This document shows, in pieces, positions 18,961 through 31,325 of a stretch of DNA of 64,000 bases. The translations under genes and the position numbers were made by a program. Below the pieces are notes generated by a model. That model was given only the letters and a program-made list of their open reading frames with translations, was not told where the DNA came from and made no database searches. Where the stretch lies: contig MU863954.1 of NCBI GenBank assembly GCA_033296885.1, forward strand, positions 1 through 64,000, written 5' to 3'. The DNA is from Triangularia verruculosa. Its lineage: Eukaryota > Ascomycota > Sordariomycetes > Sordariales > Podosporaceae. Position 1 is the stretch's first letter. The number at the start of each line of letters is the position of its first letter.

Positions 18961-21900
18961 GGGTAAATTTCATCTTGGCTCAGGGCATACAGGCCTCAGC
19001 TTGTCTTGAAGTCATCATGATTTATCGTGTCCCACTGTCACCTTCGGCTACGGTACACGAACGATGACGATTTCTCATATCTCCTGAGTGGCTGCAAGGG
19101 GAGAAACTAGCAGAAAACGGAGGGGGAGACTCGGGAGCATTCATGGAGAGGCTGTTGATGTAATCCCTGGAAGGCGGGACAACACGAGGAAGTCGCTGAC
19201 ATAGCCCGGGCAAAAGGGGGAGGTTCTCCCCGGGTCGCTGTTGCTTACCACGACTTGCGCGTCGTTGTGGCTTTACCTGGCAAAGCAAACCATGTTCAAC
19301 AGGCCGGCAACAGCTGTCTGCTTTGACATCATGACCTCAGCCCCGAAGCCTGAAACGAATATTGACAAACTCCCGCTTGAAGGAAGGAAGAACACTGCTT
19401 ATGGAAAAGCGGTGGGCTGAGCGAATATTGGACGACCCAAGCAGGACATACCACGTCGTGGTTATCGGGGCTGGGGTGGCGGGGTAATGGAAGAATTTCG
19501 CGCTAGGAGCTCTAGAGACACTTTGCGTCTTGATGAGGAATAAAGAGATGGGATGCTTTACCATCTAGCCAGCGGACTAGCCTCATCGCGTGACAGATTG
19601 AGGCCATCGTGGGAGTCTCGTACTTGGATAAAGGGACAATATGGCAACCCTAACCCTTCGCCTTACCCCTATTGTGGATTCCATCGCGTCTTTTTGTTAA
19701 AAACATGCCATTTCGAGAACCAGAACTTCCGTAGCAACCGGTGGGAGATCTAGTCCGGAGATCGGCACCACAGACCAGACACGAAGTCGATCCCAAATGA
19801 TCTGTGGGATTCCAAAACCGTGGTGCGGATCTGTGGCCGTCGATTGAGCCGTGATCTGCCGAAGCACCACTAACAACCATCCGATGTTGATAGCACAGCC
19901 ACACACAAGGATTGCTCAATTGGGCAGGTGTGGCAAAGTTCCAGTTGACAGAGGAGTGACGCCACAATTATCCCGCGACTGCTGAGCCACATGTCAAAAC
20001 AGGTTGTGGCGTTCGGCTGTGGTTGTCTTGCACGTGACTGACTGATGTCACTTTGTTGTTGAACCTGTTTTCGAGCTCAAAGACCGAAGGATGGCAGTGA
20101 CGGGGCAGCATGATGGCACGCCGTATCATGCACCGGAGTCCCGATGAATTTGCCGGGATGGAAGGCAAGTCATGCAGGGAAAGGACCCTGAAATAGCCAA
20201 CATGATGCCTTCTGCGAGGCTTGATGCCTCCTGACCTGCGGGGTTTGATAGGGGCTTCACCTAGTGTAGGCACTCACTTATTTCCTGTCCGTGACTAGAA
20301 TTTTGGCTTTGCGCGAATGGGCTCAATAACGCTTCGGGGATGGCAACAGACCAGAATAGAATCTGCGCTGCCCTGCGGAGACACTAGCTTGTTCATGGCG
20401 AGCTGGTAGGAGTTCGCGGTTTGGTGGTTTCGTGCCTTCGTGTTTGAAGTATCAAATTTCATTACATCGCAACGGTGAACAGTGACCGACGAAGGCGAGG
20501 TCGGCATGCGGTACTAATACACGTATTTGTCGTCGATGGCCCCTTACCATCACAGGCCTTCACAGCCTCAATCATCAATCTCGCTACAACGGGCGGGGAG
20601 TGATGAGGATTCTATTGGATTGGATGGAGCGTTGCGCCGCTGATAGACAATGCGGCAGTTCCCGCTGAGGTGCAGTGGGAGGCCGCCGGAAGCCTCGTGT
20701 CTCTGTGGCTTCTCATAGGGAGAACTGGGCTGATCAAGCCTCAACCCAAGCATCAACAATGCGGTTGCAATGTCATCGGCAGTGGGAAGTGTGGAGTGTG
20801 AGTTCCATGATGACAGACATCTGGGGCTGTTGCTATTTTTGCCCGCCAAGAGCTGTGGCTAGTGAAGGGGCTGATCTGCAGAAGAGAATCGAAAAGGGAG
20901 AAAGGTTCCACAAGGCTGGTGTCAAAATCGGTGGGTCGGCGACTGGGAAACCCCGACAAAGGGAAGAAAACATCCAAGCCAGTTTGAAACGAAGTTTCCC
21001 CGTGTCCGGTGCGGAAATGGGGGATTTCCTGTCCACCGAAGACGGGATCGTTCTGCCCTTGCAAGCGCCCGGACGCTCGGTGAATGAGACCGTCCGGTCT
21101 GCCGGAGTGGAAACAGGGGAAGTTTAGGTGCTGTTGTTGGCTTTGTCCTGTTGATGATGTGCCTATTCTACCATGTTCGCTATTATTGTGGTGGCCCAGA
21201 GTCATCATCCAAGGTCTGCTGAAAATGAGATGGAAAAGCCTATCTGTGAGGCGGTGTATATGGCTCGTCTACCAGCTGGCTTTTCTAGTCTTCGACAGGC
21301 AAGGCTTTGTCTGGATGGGGCCGCGATTGACGCATGAAACTCCACATTGAAGGTTTCGTTTTACAGACGAGGCCGTTGAGGTTCTTGTGCGATATTGAGA
21401 CGGGAATTATCAGGGGTTGGGAGCACGGAGTATCACGTCTAATAAGTCCCAGCCAGTGGAGGTTAGTCATGCTGTCAAAGTTTCAGATTGCTCCTCTCAG
21501 CATTATCTGGAGCTAGAACGAATGGATAGCAAAGAAGCTATGAGGCTGTGCAGATGCATGTTGACCAACGGGATTGCACAATTTCTGAGTTGAAGTCTTT
21601 GCACTGCCCGGATGGCGACCCGCTGTTTTGGTCTTTGGGACCCCATCGGCTTCGATTTGCTTGTGCCCGACATGTCCGTCCATCCGCCGACCGAAAGACG
21701 GTACTATCCGTATACTGTAGGCAGACAAACGATTCCTGATCGTACAGTAGAGCTGCCTCTGCTCAATTGAGCATTGAAGTAGAGATAGAGTCAAGAATCT
21801 CAACACCTTCCCCGCATCGAAGGTAGTCGTCACAGAGGTGCTGTCAACGTCAACTTGTGCAGCGAGTCGTCAAGGCATCGACTTTTGGGCCCTTTGCACA

Positions 21901-22461
21901 CCGTCAGCAAGCTGTCCTTCTTCCCAAAGGAGCAGTCGGCTTCGTCACCCTCAGACCGCAGCCGCAGGGGAGAAGGAGAGAAGGAATTTGGCCGAGGTAC
22001 TTTGGATGGGCAGCGGTGGTGGGTGTGGTCAGAGGTACCAGCTGTTAGTGGGGCTGTTGAGCCAATTGGATTCAGGGTGCTCTGGGCATTGGGATTACGC
22101 GTCCCCCCCTCACAAAGCGAACACAATCCCTGTCAGCCTGCACCGGTTCGTCCAACCAGACCCACTCTCTGCAACGGGATGCCAAGCGCCCTGACTGCCC
22201 AAACCGCTGGCCTTCCCAGGCACCCGTAGACTGAAAATCCCCCCAACTCCCGCTCCCGCACCGCTTCACTCCAACCTGCTCCGGCTGCCTTTTTACAACT
22301 ACAACAAACCACCTGCCTGCTCGATTCTGTTACTCATCCACGCAACTCTCGACGACATTGCTGCCGACCACTCGACTGCCTCCACGTCATCGCCGTCGAA
22401 CCGACTCCATCGATCAGTCGCTCCTGACCTGATCGCTCTTATTTCCCCTGGGGGGCAAGAA
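18961..22461. other. 3.5-kb stretch without recognisable gene
   Basis: Many overlapping short frames on both strands but none with a signal peptide, domain or consistent exon pattern. The 3' part (about 21100-22461) is probably promoter and long 5' leader of the bZIP gene. It contains a possible 16-codon upstream ORF starting at 22179 before the bZIP ATG. Confidence 0.4.
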
Positions 22462-24278
22462 ATGTCCGGGTCCATGTCCACGAGCCCGGCTGCGACGCAG
22501 CCTGGGTTGCTTGATCCCCTCGATTCTTTTGTCGACCTGTCCGACTTTGACAACAACTTTTTCCAGTCGCCCTCTCTTTCTCCAGCCGGTTCCAACAAGG
22601 GCGTGTTTGCGCGACCGATCAAGGCCGAGACAACAACGGCAAACACGCTGCTGCCGACCAACCAGACGCTAAGCGGGCCCAGCCACCAGTACGATCTCTA
22701 CAAACAACAAACCGGTATTGTTCCCGGAGCCATCGCAACCACCTTCTCGCTCAACCAGCCCAACGCACACCTCCACGGATTCAACAACGGATTTGGGAGC
22801 TTTGATTATCTCACCATGGGGAATACCGACGAGTTGTTCGATTTCAACGCGGCCCCGTCGCAGGGGTCGATGACGTCGCCAGAGCTGGAAACCATGGACT
22901 TCGACTCACCCCCATCCGACCCCTCCAACTTCTTTTTCGACTCGACTATCAATCCGAGCAATATTGGCGGCCAGGAACCTGCTGGCTTATCCTCCCCACC
23001 GCCCCAGGTCTTCCAGCCCGGCCGCGTCTGGCCCGGCATGCATCAGCAAGCAGCCCTGGCTAAGCAACAGCAGCAGCAGCAGCAAAGACAGCGTGCTCAG
23101 GCTCAACAACGGCAAAGCAAGCCTGCGCAAAAGGCGAAATCACCACAGGCTAGCGATCCTATTGTGGAGCAGAAGATTACTCAGCTTCTCAACTCGATGC
23201 GCGCCAAGACATCTGAAGAGCCTTCTCAAAACAATACTGTTCTCAACATTCCCAGGCCTAAGAAAGACGAGGACGAGATGGATGAGGATGAAAGGTTGCT
23301 TGCCAGTGAAGAGGGCAAGAAGCTCAGCAGCAAGGAAAGACGACAGCTTAGGAACAAGGTGTCAGCCCGTGCTTTCCGGTCAAGAAGAAAGGGTAAGTGC
23401 AGGTGCGACTTTTCTCGTGGAAACAAGACGCTAACTCTATCGCAGAATACATCACTCAGCTTGAAGCTGAAATTGCCAACAAGGTCACTGAGAACGGCGA
23501 CCTCCGTGCCCAGAACCGCGCCTTGGTTGATGAGAATAAGCGTCTCACTGACCTCACCCGCATGCTTCTGGGTTCCCCTTCCTTCTCGGATTTCCTCAAC
23601 CAGTTGAGCACCAACCCACAGACGCTTCCCCAGTCACAGCCCCAGCAGACTCCTCAGCCAGAGCAACAACGCCAGTTGCCCAAGGATATCAACCCCTATA
23701 CCGCCCAACAGCAGCTCCACAACCAGCAAATTAACCTCGCTATGGTTCCCGAGCAGGTCGACTTCTCTTTGGTCAACATGGAGCCTAGTGATGGCTTTTC
23801 CTATCAGCCTCAGGTCTTCGCGGTCCTCGAGACCCCCGAGCCTATCTTTGACGCCAACCTGCTCTCGGGCAAGTCTAGTAACTTTGTCGGCCACCAGTTC
23901 GACTCCGATGACGACGAGAAGGACCTTCCTGTCATTGAGCAGGCACCCGTCCTTCCCGAGATGAAGAAGCAGGAGCCTGCTCCCATCGACGAGGACTTTG
24001 AGAGCAACCCCGACTTCGTCCTCTACCATGACTCTCCTGCTCCTACAGAGCCAATAAAGGGCCCGGTAGAGCTTGACGTTGAAGCCCCTTCCCAGTCCGT
24101 GTCCCAACTTGATATCTTTGGCGGCATCGAACCTGAGAAGGCACTCGCTCGGTATGAACTGGTGAACTCAACCGAGGAGGAAGCGGCTGCCAATAGAGCT
24201 GTTGCGAGGATACAACGGCTTAGCATGAAGCTTGACAGCATCACATCCAGGTTAGAGATGTTGGGAGTTGGACTCTAG
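22462..24278 (+). CDS. bZIP transcription factor (asl-1-like)
   Basis: Exons 22462-23392 and 23446-24278 give 587 residues. The 53-nt intron (GTAAGT...GCTAAC...CAG) falls in the codon that joins basic region and zipper. The N-terminal half is Ser/Pro/Asn-rich, with acidic and aromatic clusters like activation domains and a polyglutamine run (about residue 197). The basic region KERRQLRNKVSARAFRSRRK (about 291-310) is followed by a leucine zipper with heptad Leu positions (YITQLEAEIANK onward). The stretch DEDERLLASEEGKK before the basic region is characteristic of the family including Neurospora ascospore lethal-1. I infer that orthology from memory. It probably acts in nuclear transcription control of sexual development or stress. 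Confidence 0.85.
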
Positions 24279-25051
24279 TCAGCCTATTGACCATTCGATC
24301 TGAGCTCTCTGTGTTTTATTTTTCATTGTTCATATCATTTTGGGCCCTGCAAGGATTTCCATACAATTTTTTATTTTCGCTGGTGGGTGATGAGAGCTCA
24401 TCACGGGCGTTCGAATGGAGCGGGCAGTCACCCTTGGTTTTGGGACATGGCTTTGCGGACTTGTTACAGCGACATCGCCTTACACAAGTCAAAAAACGGC
24501 GACTTGCGATTTTTCTTTTTTACTTCTATTTGGAACAAAGACTAGGGGTATGACGATTGATGATGGCTGTTTATTTTTAAGGAGAGCATTTGGAAGCTCT
24601 AGTTGTGAGGAAAGAACTGGATGGGGGACTTGGGATGGGAGATGTCCGGTAGACACTTTTTTGGAAGATTATCAGGGACAAGGACCAATGTAACTCTGAA
24701 TGCACTGTACAACTAGGTATATGTGCCTCAACTCCGTTAATTTACACCAGTCATTCAACTTGTTTGTTGCAATGATTATGAGAAAAGGTGCTTCTTCGTC
24801 ATGTTCCCGTCATTCCTTGCCCTTTGGCTATGTAATTCTTCAGTTGCCCCTGTTGCTTAGCGTGTTGTTGAGGTCAGACCGCGATTGGCACAGCAACATG
24901 GTAAGTCTATTTTCCCTTTAAAAAGTAGGGAGTTTGCATCTGAAAAGTTTGTTACCTGATTTCCAAGTTGCTGACATTCACCAACCCTAGGTTTGAGCTT
25001 CGAGTAATAACCAGTTCTTACTGTGAACCTAAGAAGCCAATCACTTTCAAG
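24279..25051. other. intergenic between bZIP and CXC genes
   Basis: 3' UTR-like sequence then promoter. Frames at 24287-24693 are short and featureless. A small Phe/Leu-rich frame near 24700-24921 was not accepted. Confidence 0.35.
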
Positions 25052-26169
25052 ATGAGCAACACCACCCGACCTTCCGGCTCGAAGAATAAACGAAAGCGCA
25101 ACGACGCATCCCCTGATCCACGTCTCCCGGAAGTGTCGCCTCTGAGTCCTGACTCCCCGCGCTCCATTGTACCGCCCAAACGCCGACGTGTTCAGCCCGC
25201 CGGCGGGTCATCCAGCACCGCGGCTGCTGGTGCTGCTGGTGCTGCTGCTGCTGATGATGACGAATGGGCAGCGGAACTCGGACGTCTCGAAGAGTTTAGC
25301 AACAAGATGGACCACCTGCTCAAAAAGACACCGCCGCACATGAGATGGAACACGGATCCTCTCTGGTGGTGGGAGTACTCCCACCCGGAAGGGGATGCTG
25401 TTTGGGAAACGGAGGTTGACAAGCTCTACGAGGAAGCGTATGTGACGGCTGGGCAGGGAGGGGGTGTGAACCCGATTTTAAGCAGCATTGGAAAGGGGAT
25501 CGCGAGGATGAACATGAAGAAGGTACGTCGACGATCAGACTGTTGGGGTGTGGTTTAGATGTGAACCGGCTGACAAGATGTTCATAGGGGATGGGGAAGA
25601 AGGTCGAACGAGGGGATATGATGACGATGAAATGCCGGTGTGCACAGAGGGTTTGTGTGAAGAGCTGCGTGTGCAAGGCTGCTGGGAATGGGTGTGGGGT
25701 GGAGTGCGGGTGTGAGGTTGAGTGGTGTAGGAATCCGTTTACAACAACAAAAGAAAAAGAGACGGTTATGGAGAGGTTGTTTGGGAGGGTTGAGGTTCCT
25801 TTTTTGCCGGTGTACCCGAGTGAGTGTTTTGTTGGGTGGGCGATTAAGTAGAAGAATAGAGCGGAGGTGGATGGGATGACGGCAGAGAAGATGTTTAGGA
25901 TGATTTCTCAAGCTACTGTGTCCGGGAAGGAGGTTCCTGGGGCTAAGGAGTGGTTTGAGGCTTGGGGTAAGGGGATGATGGGTGGCAAACCGGTTGATGA
26001 TAGGGAGAGAGTGGAGATGAGGCGGAGGTTGTTGCTGGCTGGGGTGAGCAGGAAGGATACGCCGCAACGTCCGGAGGGGTTTTCGGGAAAGTTGTCGTTT
26101 TGTACGCGGTCGCCGAGTTGGGTGGAATTTGGGCTGGATTGCTGTCTTGAATGCGGGGATGTGTTGTAG
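25052..26169 (+). pseudogene. CXC (tesmin/TSO1-like) cysteine-rich protein, interrupted by an in-frame stop
   Basis: Exon 1 is 25052-25522 (157 codons). A 65-nt intron (GTACGT...TAG) leads to exon 2 from 25588. The N-terminus is basic and Ser/Pro-rich with an NLS-like KNKRKR and an Ala run, followed by WWWEYSHPEGDAVWE. Exon 2 encodes a CXC-type module (CRCAQRVCVKSCVCK...CGVECGC...WCRNPF), a zinc-binding DNA-binding domain family. A TAG at 25849-25851 stops this frame after about 245 residues, but the same frame stays open another 106 codons to 26169 and that part matches the tail of the paralogue at 29820-30896. It is therefore a nonsense-truncated allele or pseudogene, unless a 66-nt cryptic intron (GTGAGT at 25820 to CAG at 25885) removes the stop. 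Confidence 0.7.
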
Positions 26170-26666
26170 TGAGGGGGATATGTTAGATGATAGGTTATAG
26201 ATGCACTTGGTGAAGTAATGCTCGCAGTTTACCCTTGTTAGATACGCTTGTTTGATTGGGTATGAGAGAGACGACGGGCGCTACAAGGATTGATCGCTGG
26301 AGAATGATATGATGGGCAGAGCATTGACTGAAGTCTTCCTGGAGAAATTGAGAGTAAGCAATAGCCAGCCCTAGATATATACAGTTCATGAGGGTTGCAT
26401 ATGAAATCATGGGTTTTGTAACTTTGAAGTTCATTCTGGATGTGGAGTTCATGCATCATTGGATGAACGCCTGCAGGCTGGCCCCGCATTAGCTTCGGGA
26501 AGCCCCACTAAAAAGTATCCGATAAGCCCTGCGATAAGGAAATTCGCGGCGCTGGTCTGCCAGCAGCAAAGCAAAAAAATCTAGACTGGCAGCCAACAGA
26601 AGCGTCCAACACCACCAATCCAGCCGCCCATTATCGCCAGCGCCGCCGCTGTCGCCCTGGGAAAAG
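26170..26666. other. intergenic, promoter side of SDA1
   Basis: No gene supported. It is the 5' region of the SDA1 gene and the 3' flank of the CXC gene. Confidence 0.4.
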
Positions 26667-28982
26667 ATGCCGAAACGAAAGGTTGCCGCGCTCGAAAAGG
26701 TCGAGGCTGACCTTGTCAGTCTGCAGTACAAGATCCGCAGAGATCCCAGGTGCGCATTTCCAACTGCTGTCTCGTTGCTCATGCCCATTGATCACTGACC
26801 TCTAGGTTTCGCACTCAACAGATCTTACGCTCAGGAATTCTATGACCAATGGCTCGCCTACGATGCCCAGCGCCAGATTTTCGTCTCCTCTCCCGCGACG
26901 GCCTCTAGTGAAGACGTCAAGAAGTTCCACGACCTGGTCGATCTCGTTGCGCACGTCGCGAACCTCTACCCTGAGATTACCGCCCCATTCCCCGATCATT
27001 TGAAGGAGCTGCTCAACCAGCATCATGCGGTTCTCGATAAGGAACTTCGGGAGAAGATTGTGGGCAGCCTGGTAATGCTGAGGAAAAAGGACGTGATTGA
27101 TTCGACAAGCCTTTTGACGACGCTATTCCCGATCCTGATTAACACACCCAGCAAGACGCTCAGATCCTTTCTGTACACCAAGATCATCAGTGACTTGAGG
27201 GAGGCAAACAGCAAGAGCACGAACCACAAGTTGAACAGGACGATTCAGACCGTACTGCAAAATTTGGTCACATCTGATAGGACGTCGACGAAAGGAATGT
27301 GGGCTTGCCGTATTACCCGAGAGCTATGGAGGAGACAAGTCTGGACGGATGCGCGACCAGTGGATGTGATGAAGGAGGCTTGCCTGAGCGACAACGAGAA
27401 GGTTGTGGTAGGTGGTGTAAGGTTCTTCTTGGGTGGCGACAAGGAGAGAGAGGAAGCGCTGGAAGACGATGCTAGTGACGATGATATCGATCTCAAGAAG
27501 GTCAAACATCAGGGGATAATCAACAAGAAGACCAAAAAGAGGTCGAAGCAGTACGACAAGGCGTTGGAAAAGATCAAGAAGCATGAGAAGAAGAAGCACG
27601 CGCCACATCCGCTCAACTTTTCGGCGCTGCATCTCATGCACGATCCCCAAGGGTTCGCCGAGAAGCTCTTCCAGAAGCACCTCCAGAACACCAAGAACAA
27701 ATTCTCCCTCGAAAACAAGCTTCTTGTCCTCCAGCTCGTCACCCGTTTGGTCGGTTTGCACAAGTTGACCATCATCTCGCTCTACTCCTGGTTCGTCAAG
27801 TATTTGTCACCAAAGCAGACCAGCGTTACCTCTGTCTTGGCTTCTCTGGCTCAGGCAATACATAACCTCGTCCCGCCCGATGTTATCGAGCCCTTGATCG
27901 TCAAGATCGCCAACGAGTTCGTTTCCGAAGCTTCAGCAGTCGAGGTGTGCGCAGCAGGTATCAACGCCATCAGAGAAGTGGCACTTCGCCAGCCGCTGTG
28001 CATGAACGAGACGCTTCTCCAGGATTTGGTCATGTACCAGAAGAGTAAGGACAAGGGTGTCGTCATGGCTGCCAAGGGTCTGCAATCGCTTTACAGAGAG
28101 GTGTACCCCGAGTTGCTGCAGAAGAAGTTCCGCGGTAAGCAGGCCACCATGGGCTTGAGGTCAGGTGACATCAAGCTGCGCAAGTTCGGCGAGGAAGAAG
28201 AGGGCGGTATCGAGGGTCTTGAATTATTGGCCCGCTACAAGGAGGAGCAAAAGAGGAAACGGGCCGAGGAGGAAGACGAGAATGGTGAGAAGAAGGAGAA
28301 GAAGGACGATGATGAGGAAGATGACGGGTTCAACTCTGATGAATGGGAAATTGCTTCTACTGACAGCGAATCGTCTGGCGGCTGGATCGATGTCAGCAGC
28401 GACGAGGAGGATGAAGGACCCGCCAAGAAGAAGGCCAGAAAGAGCAAGGGTGACGATGACGACGAAGCGCCCGATCTTGTTGGCGCCGAAAAGGAGGACC
28501 CAGCGGTGGAGGCTGAAAGGATAGCCAAGCTCGCCACGACTACTATCCTAACTCCCGCGGATCTTGCCAAGCTGCAGGAACTCCGCCGTGAAGCCAAGCT
28601 TGACAAGATGTTGGGTACCACGCAGTCCAAGCGGAAGAAGGAGCTTATCGAGAGGCACATCGAGGACGGTGTTACAGCTGAAGATATTGAGTTACCAGCT
28701 ATGCTGGGCAAGAAATCGACCAAGGAGGAGAGGGTGGAGAGGGCGAGAGAGGGCAAGCCAGGCAGAGAGGAGCACAAGTCTACTCAGGCCATCAGGAAGA
28801 GCAAGAAGGAGGCCGAGGGCAAGAGTACCACCAACAAGGAGAAGGCCAGGAAGAAGAACTTCTTGATGACGATTGGCAAGGCGAGAGCGAAGAACAAGAG
28901 GAGTTTGGTCGAGACAAAGAAGGCCTTGACGAATCATATTGCCAAGAGCAAACAGGGTGGAAGAAGAAGAAACGGTGTTTAA
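26667..28982 (+). CDS. sda1: SDA1 family protein, 60S ribosome biogenesis
   Basis: Exon 1 26667-26749 and exon 2 26822-28982, separated by a 72-nt intron (GTGCGC...CAG, phase 2), give 747 residues. The N-terminus reads MPKRKVAALEKVEADLVSLQ and continues across the junction as RDPRSYAQEFYDQWLAY, matching SDA1 proteins. Internal blocks typical of the family include NKKTKKRSKQYDKALEK and HAPHPLNFSALHLMHDPQGF (NUC130/SDA1 region). A long acidic stretch (about 440-500) and a Lys/Arg-rich C-terminus with nucleolar-localisation character (KKNFLMTIGKARAKNKRSL) follow. Yeast Sda1 is essential for pre-60S maturation and export and for G1 progression. The gene is housekeeping, in contrast with its flanks. 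Confidence 0.95.
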
Positions 28983-29819
28983 TGTGATGTTTGTCTAGCT
29001 GGAATTGGGACATGGATGGGAGAATATCAAGCATCTGCGATTTTTGTGCCATGAACTGTCATTGTCTCCGTGGTGTGTATGTCCAGATATATTGTGATTT
29101 TTGTGCATGGCATATTTAGAGCCTAGGTAAACACCTATTGCAAGAAGTTGAGGGCTATTGCACGGAAATGGAAACAAAAAAAAAGAGAAAAAAAGGAATC
29201 GCTCCCAAATCGACAGTTTAATATTTACAATCTCTGACGCTTTCTAGAGCTTCAATGTCACACTTACTAACCATCTGCAATCCTGGATATACCACACATT
29301 TCCACCTTTTCACTGCCCAGACAAAGCCATTTGGTCAGTCCGGCTAGTGCTTCGTCGGCGATGTCTTGTAGGTGGGGGAGGTCGTCGAAGCTGGAGATGG
29401 AAACTTGGAATCGGAGAGGATTATTTGGAGGGACTTGGGGGTTATGGTCGAGAGGACGGTGAAAGGGCTGCTGCGGTTGCGGAGGAGGAGGAGGTAGCTA
29501 TGAGGCTTAGCAAACAGTTGAGTTGGATCTTTTCGTCGGTGTCGATATTGCTGAGTACCCGGGTTAAGACGGCGTCGATGCAATCGTGGCTTTTTGAGTA
29601 TCAGAATCGAAAATATCTCAGGAATAGCACACAAGTGATAAAGGCCATACGTCTTTCTTTTACCATTTATTGCACCTACGAACCACCAAAACTACATGTC
29701 AAACCCCTTCAACATCACTCAATACACCATCACTTCGACAACCACCCTCACCCTACTACCTCCACAACCCCATATCCAACGGAAACCCTCCTCAACTCAT
29801 TGTATCTCCCCACACCTCT
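28983..29819. other. intergenic, possible eroded minus-strand coding traces
   Basis: Between the SDA1 3' end and the second CXC gene. On the minus strand around 29350-29600 two overlapping frames read like one hydrophilic protein shifted by one base, but nothing identifies a family. Not called as a gene. Confidence 0.3.
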
Positions 29820-30896
29820 TCACATATTTCCCCTCTCCTCCATCTGCTCCTCCCACTCCATAAAAGCCTCCGACACCCCACCACACCCATAGCAAGGACC
29901 ACGATCATTACACCGATTACACCTCCCGCAATGCCAGACCGAAACCGGCCAGCACTCACCACACTCCACACAGTGCCCGTACTCCTCCTCCACCACCCAC
30001 CTCGGCCCCCCCGTCTGCGGCGCCGCATCAAAAGAATACACCCAAAACCCCACCCCCCCGCCGTCCTCCTCCGCCGCCGCTCCCATCAGCAACTCCCTCC
30101 TCATCTTCACTCTATCCGGGTGTTCCTCGGGCAGCTTCTCAACTTTCTTCCACTCCCGCAGCCAAGTCCGCATCTCGTCTTCGTCCGGGCGGCCATCTTC
30201 TGGATACTCCTCCATCAACAACTCGGCGAACTCGCTCACGTATTTTTGGCTGCTGGGGTAGAACGGGTCGGCTCGTTGCGCGGGTGTCGGCTCGGGGAGG
30301 GGTTGGTAGGGGTGCTTGGCGAGGAGGACCTGGAAGAGAGACTCCGCGGTGAGGGACTTGACGAAGTCGGTGCGGGAGTTTTTTACGAGGTAGGACGCGA
30401 GGCAGGCGCTGGGGTGGGTTTTCTTGTTTTGGCCTTCGGGGGCTTCCGACGAGGGGGGGAAGATGCGGGTGAGGGTTTCGGCGAGCGGTTTTCCCGGGGC
30501 GAAGGGGTTGTTGAGGCAGGTGTTGGTGGTGGTGGTTGCGTCGGGGGGATGACACGCGGTTCCGCAGGCTTTGCCCCTTTTTGCGCAGGGGCAGATCTTG
30601 TAGTTGCAGTTCTTTTCGCCGGAGGAGAAGGAGGCGGTGCATTGGCAGGAGAGGTCGTGGATGTTGGGGTATGGGCCGACCTGGGTTGTGTGTGATGAAA
30701 GGGTGAGTTCGGTGTCTTCTACCAGGTGGTGTCTAATGCGGAGAACAAGGGGAACTGCAAAATTTGACTTATCTCTGTCACGGTCCGTTTTTTGCGAGCT
30801 TTTACCATACTTAGCTTCGGGGTCAAAGACAGGATGGAAAGTTGATGGGAAGAAGTTGGAAAGGAAGTAACGAAGCAGAAGTGGTGCGAGGCTGCG
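29820..30896 (-). CDS. CXC-type cysteine-rich protein, paralogue of the gene at 25052 (5' end unresolved)
   Basis: Continuous minus-strand frame from 30896 to the stop at 29820, without an in-frame ATG, so one or more short upstream exons must supply the start (an acceptor at about 30897 or 30681 is possible). The order of features mirrors the gene on the other side of SDA1: a Cys-rich module (CQCTASFSSGEKNCNYKICPC, then GKACGTAC and CLNNPFAPG), a THPSACLASYLVKNSRTDF block, WLREWKKVEKL, RVKMRRELLMG, and a C-terminal Cys cluster (CVECGECW...HCGRCNRCNDRGPCYGCG). The last cluster is longer than in the other copy and may bind further zinc ions. Probably nuclear and DNA-binding, by family. Confidence 0.6.
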   Translation of the reverse strand, partial: RSLAPLLLRYFLSNFFPSTFHPVFDPEAKYGKSSQKTDRDRDKSNFAVPLVLRIRHHLVEDTELTLSSHTTQVGPYPNIHDLSCQCTASFSSGEKNCNYKICPCAKRGKACGTACHPPDATTTTNTCLNNPFAPGKPLAETLTRIFPPSSEAPEGQNKKTHPSACLASYLVKNSRTDFVKSLTAESLFQVLLAKHPYQPLPEPTPAQRADPFYPSSQKYVSEFAELLMEEYPEDGRPDEDEMRTWLREWKKVEKLPEEHPDRVKMRRELLMGAAAEEDGGGVGFWVYSFDAAPQTGGPRWVVEEEYGHCVECGECWPVSVWHCGRCNRCNDRGPCYGCGGVSEAFMEWEEQMEERGNM

Positions 30897-31178
30897 CTAA
30901 GGTTGGGTTAGGTTGCGATGTCTAAAAGGGGGTGCGGCACATCAATGACTTGTCCTTCGGGATTAGTCATGGGGGTTCCACTATTCACAGGGGTCACGAG
31001 ACCTTCGTGACTTATAGAGGTGAAAGCTGCATTGCAGAAGTTATCGCCGTCTTCCAAGACTCTATCTACATGTTGTGCGTGAGAGTATGTGTAAGTTGAC
31101 AGGCATCCGAGTCTATATGCTGTTATTCTCTTTTGGTATCACCGCTCTCATAAAAGTCCCACCCATTCCCCACTTTAG

Positions 31179-31245
31179 TGCGACCTAGGTTGGACCTAAG
31201 TTGGACCTGAGTGCGACCTGAGTGTGACCTGAGTGCGACCTCGAC
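31179..31245. repeat. 11-bp tandem repeat, six copies
   Basis: Unit close to TGCGACCTGAG repeated six times with few differences (variants TTGGACCTAAG, TGTGACCTGAG). It lies between the CXC gene and the 3' end of the ankyrin gene, in a 430-bp stretch (30897-31325) without other recognised content. Confidence 0.7.
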
Positions 31246-31325
31246 ATATTCCCGACACTATATACGACTAACCGTCCCACTTTATCTATACCAGTATCAT
31301 GACAAAAACCACTATCATAACCCCG

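Noticed and set aside
29344..29634. Minus-strand frame between SDA1 and the CXC gene
   Set aside because: Looks like fragments of one eroded protein in two frames, but no family could be named and no start is supported.
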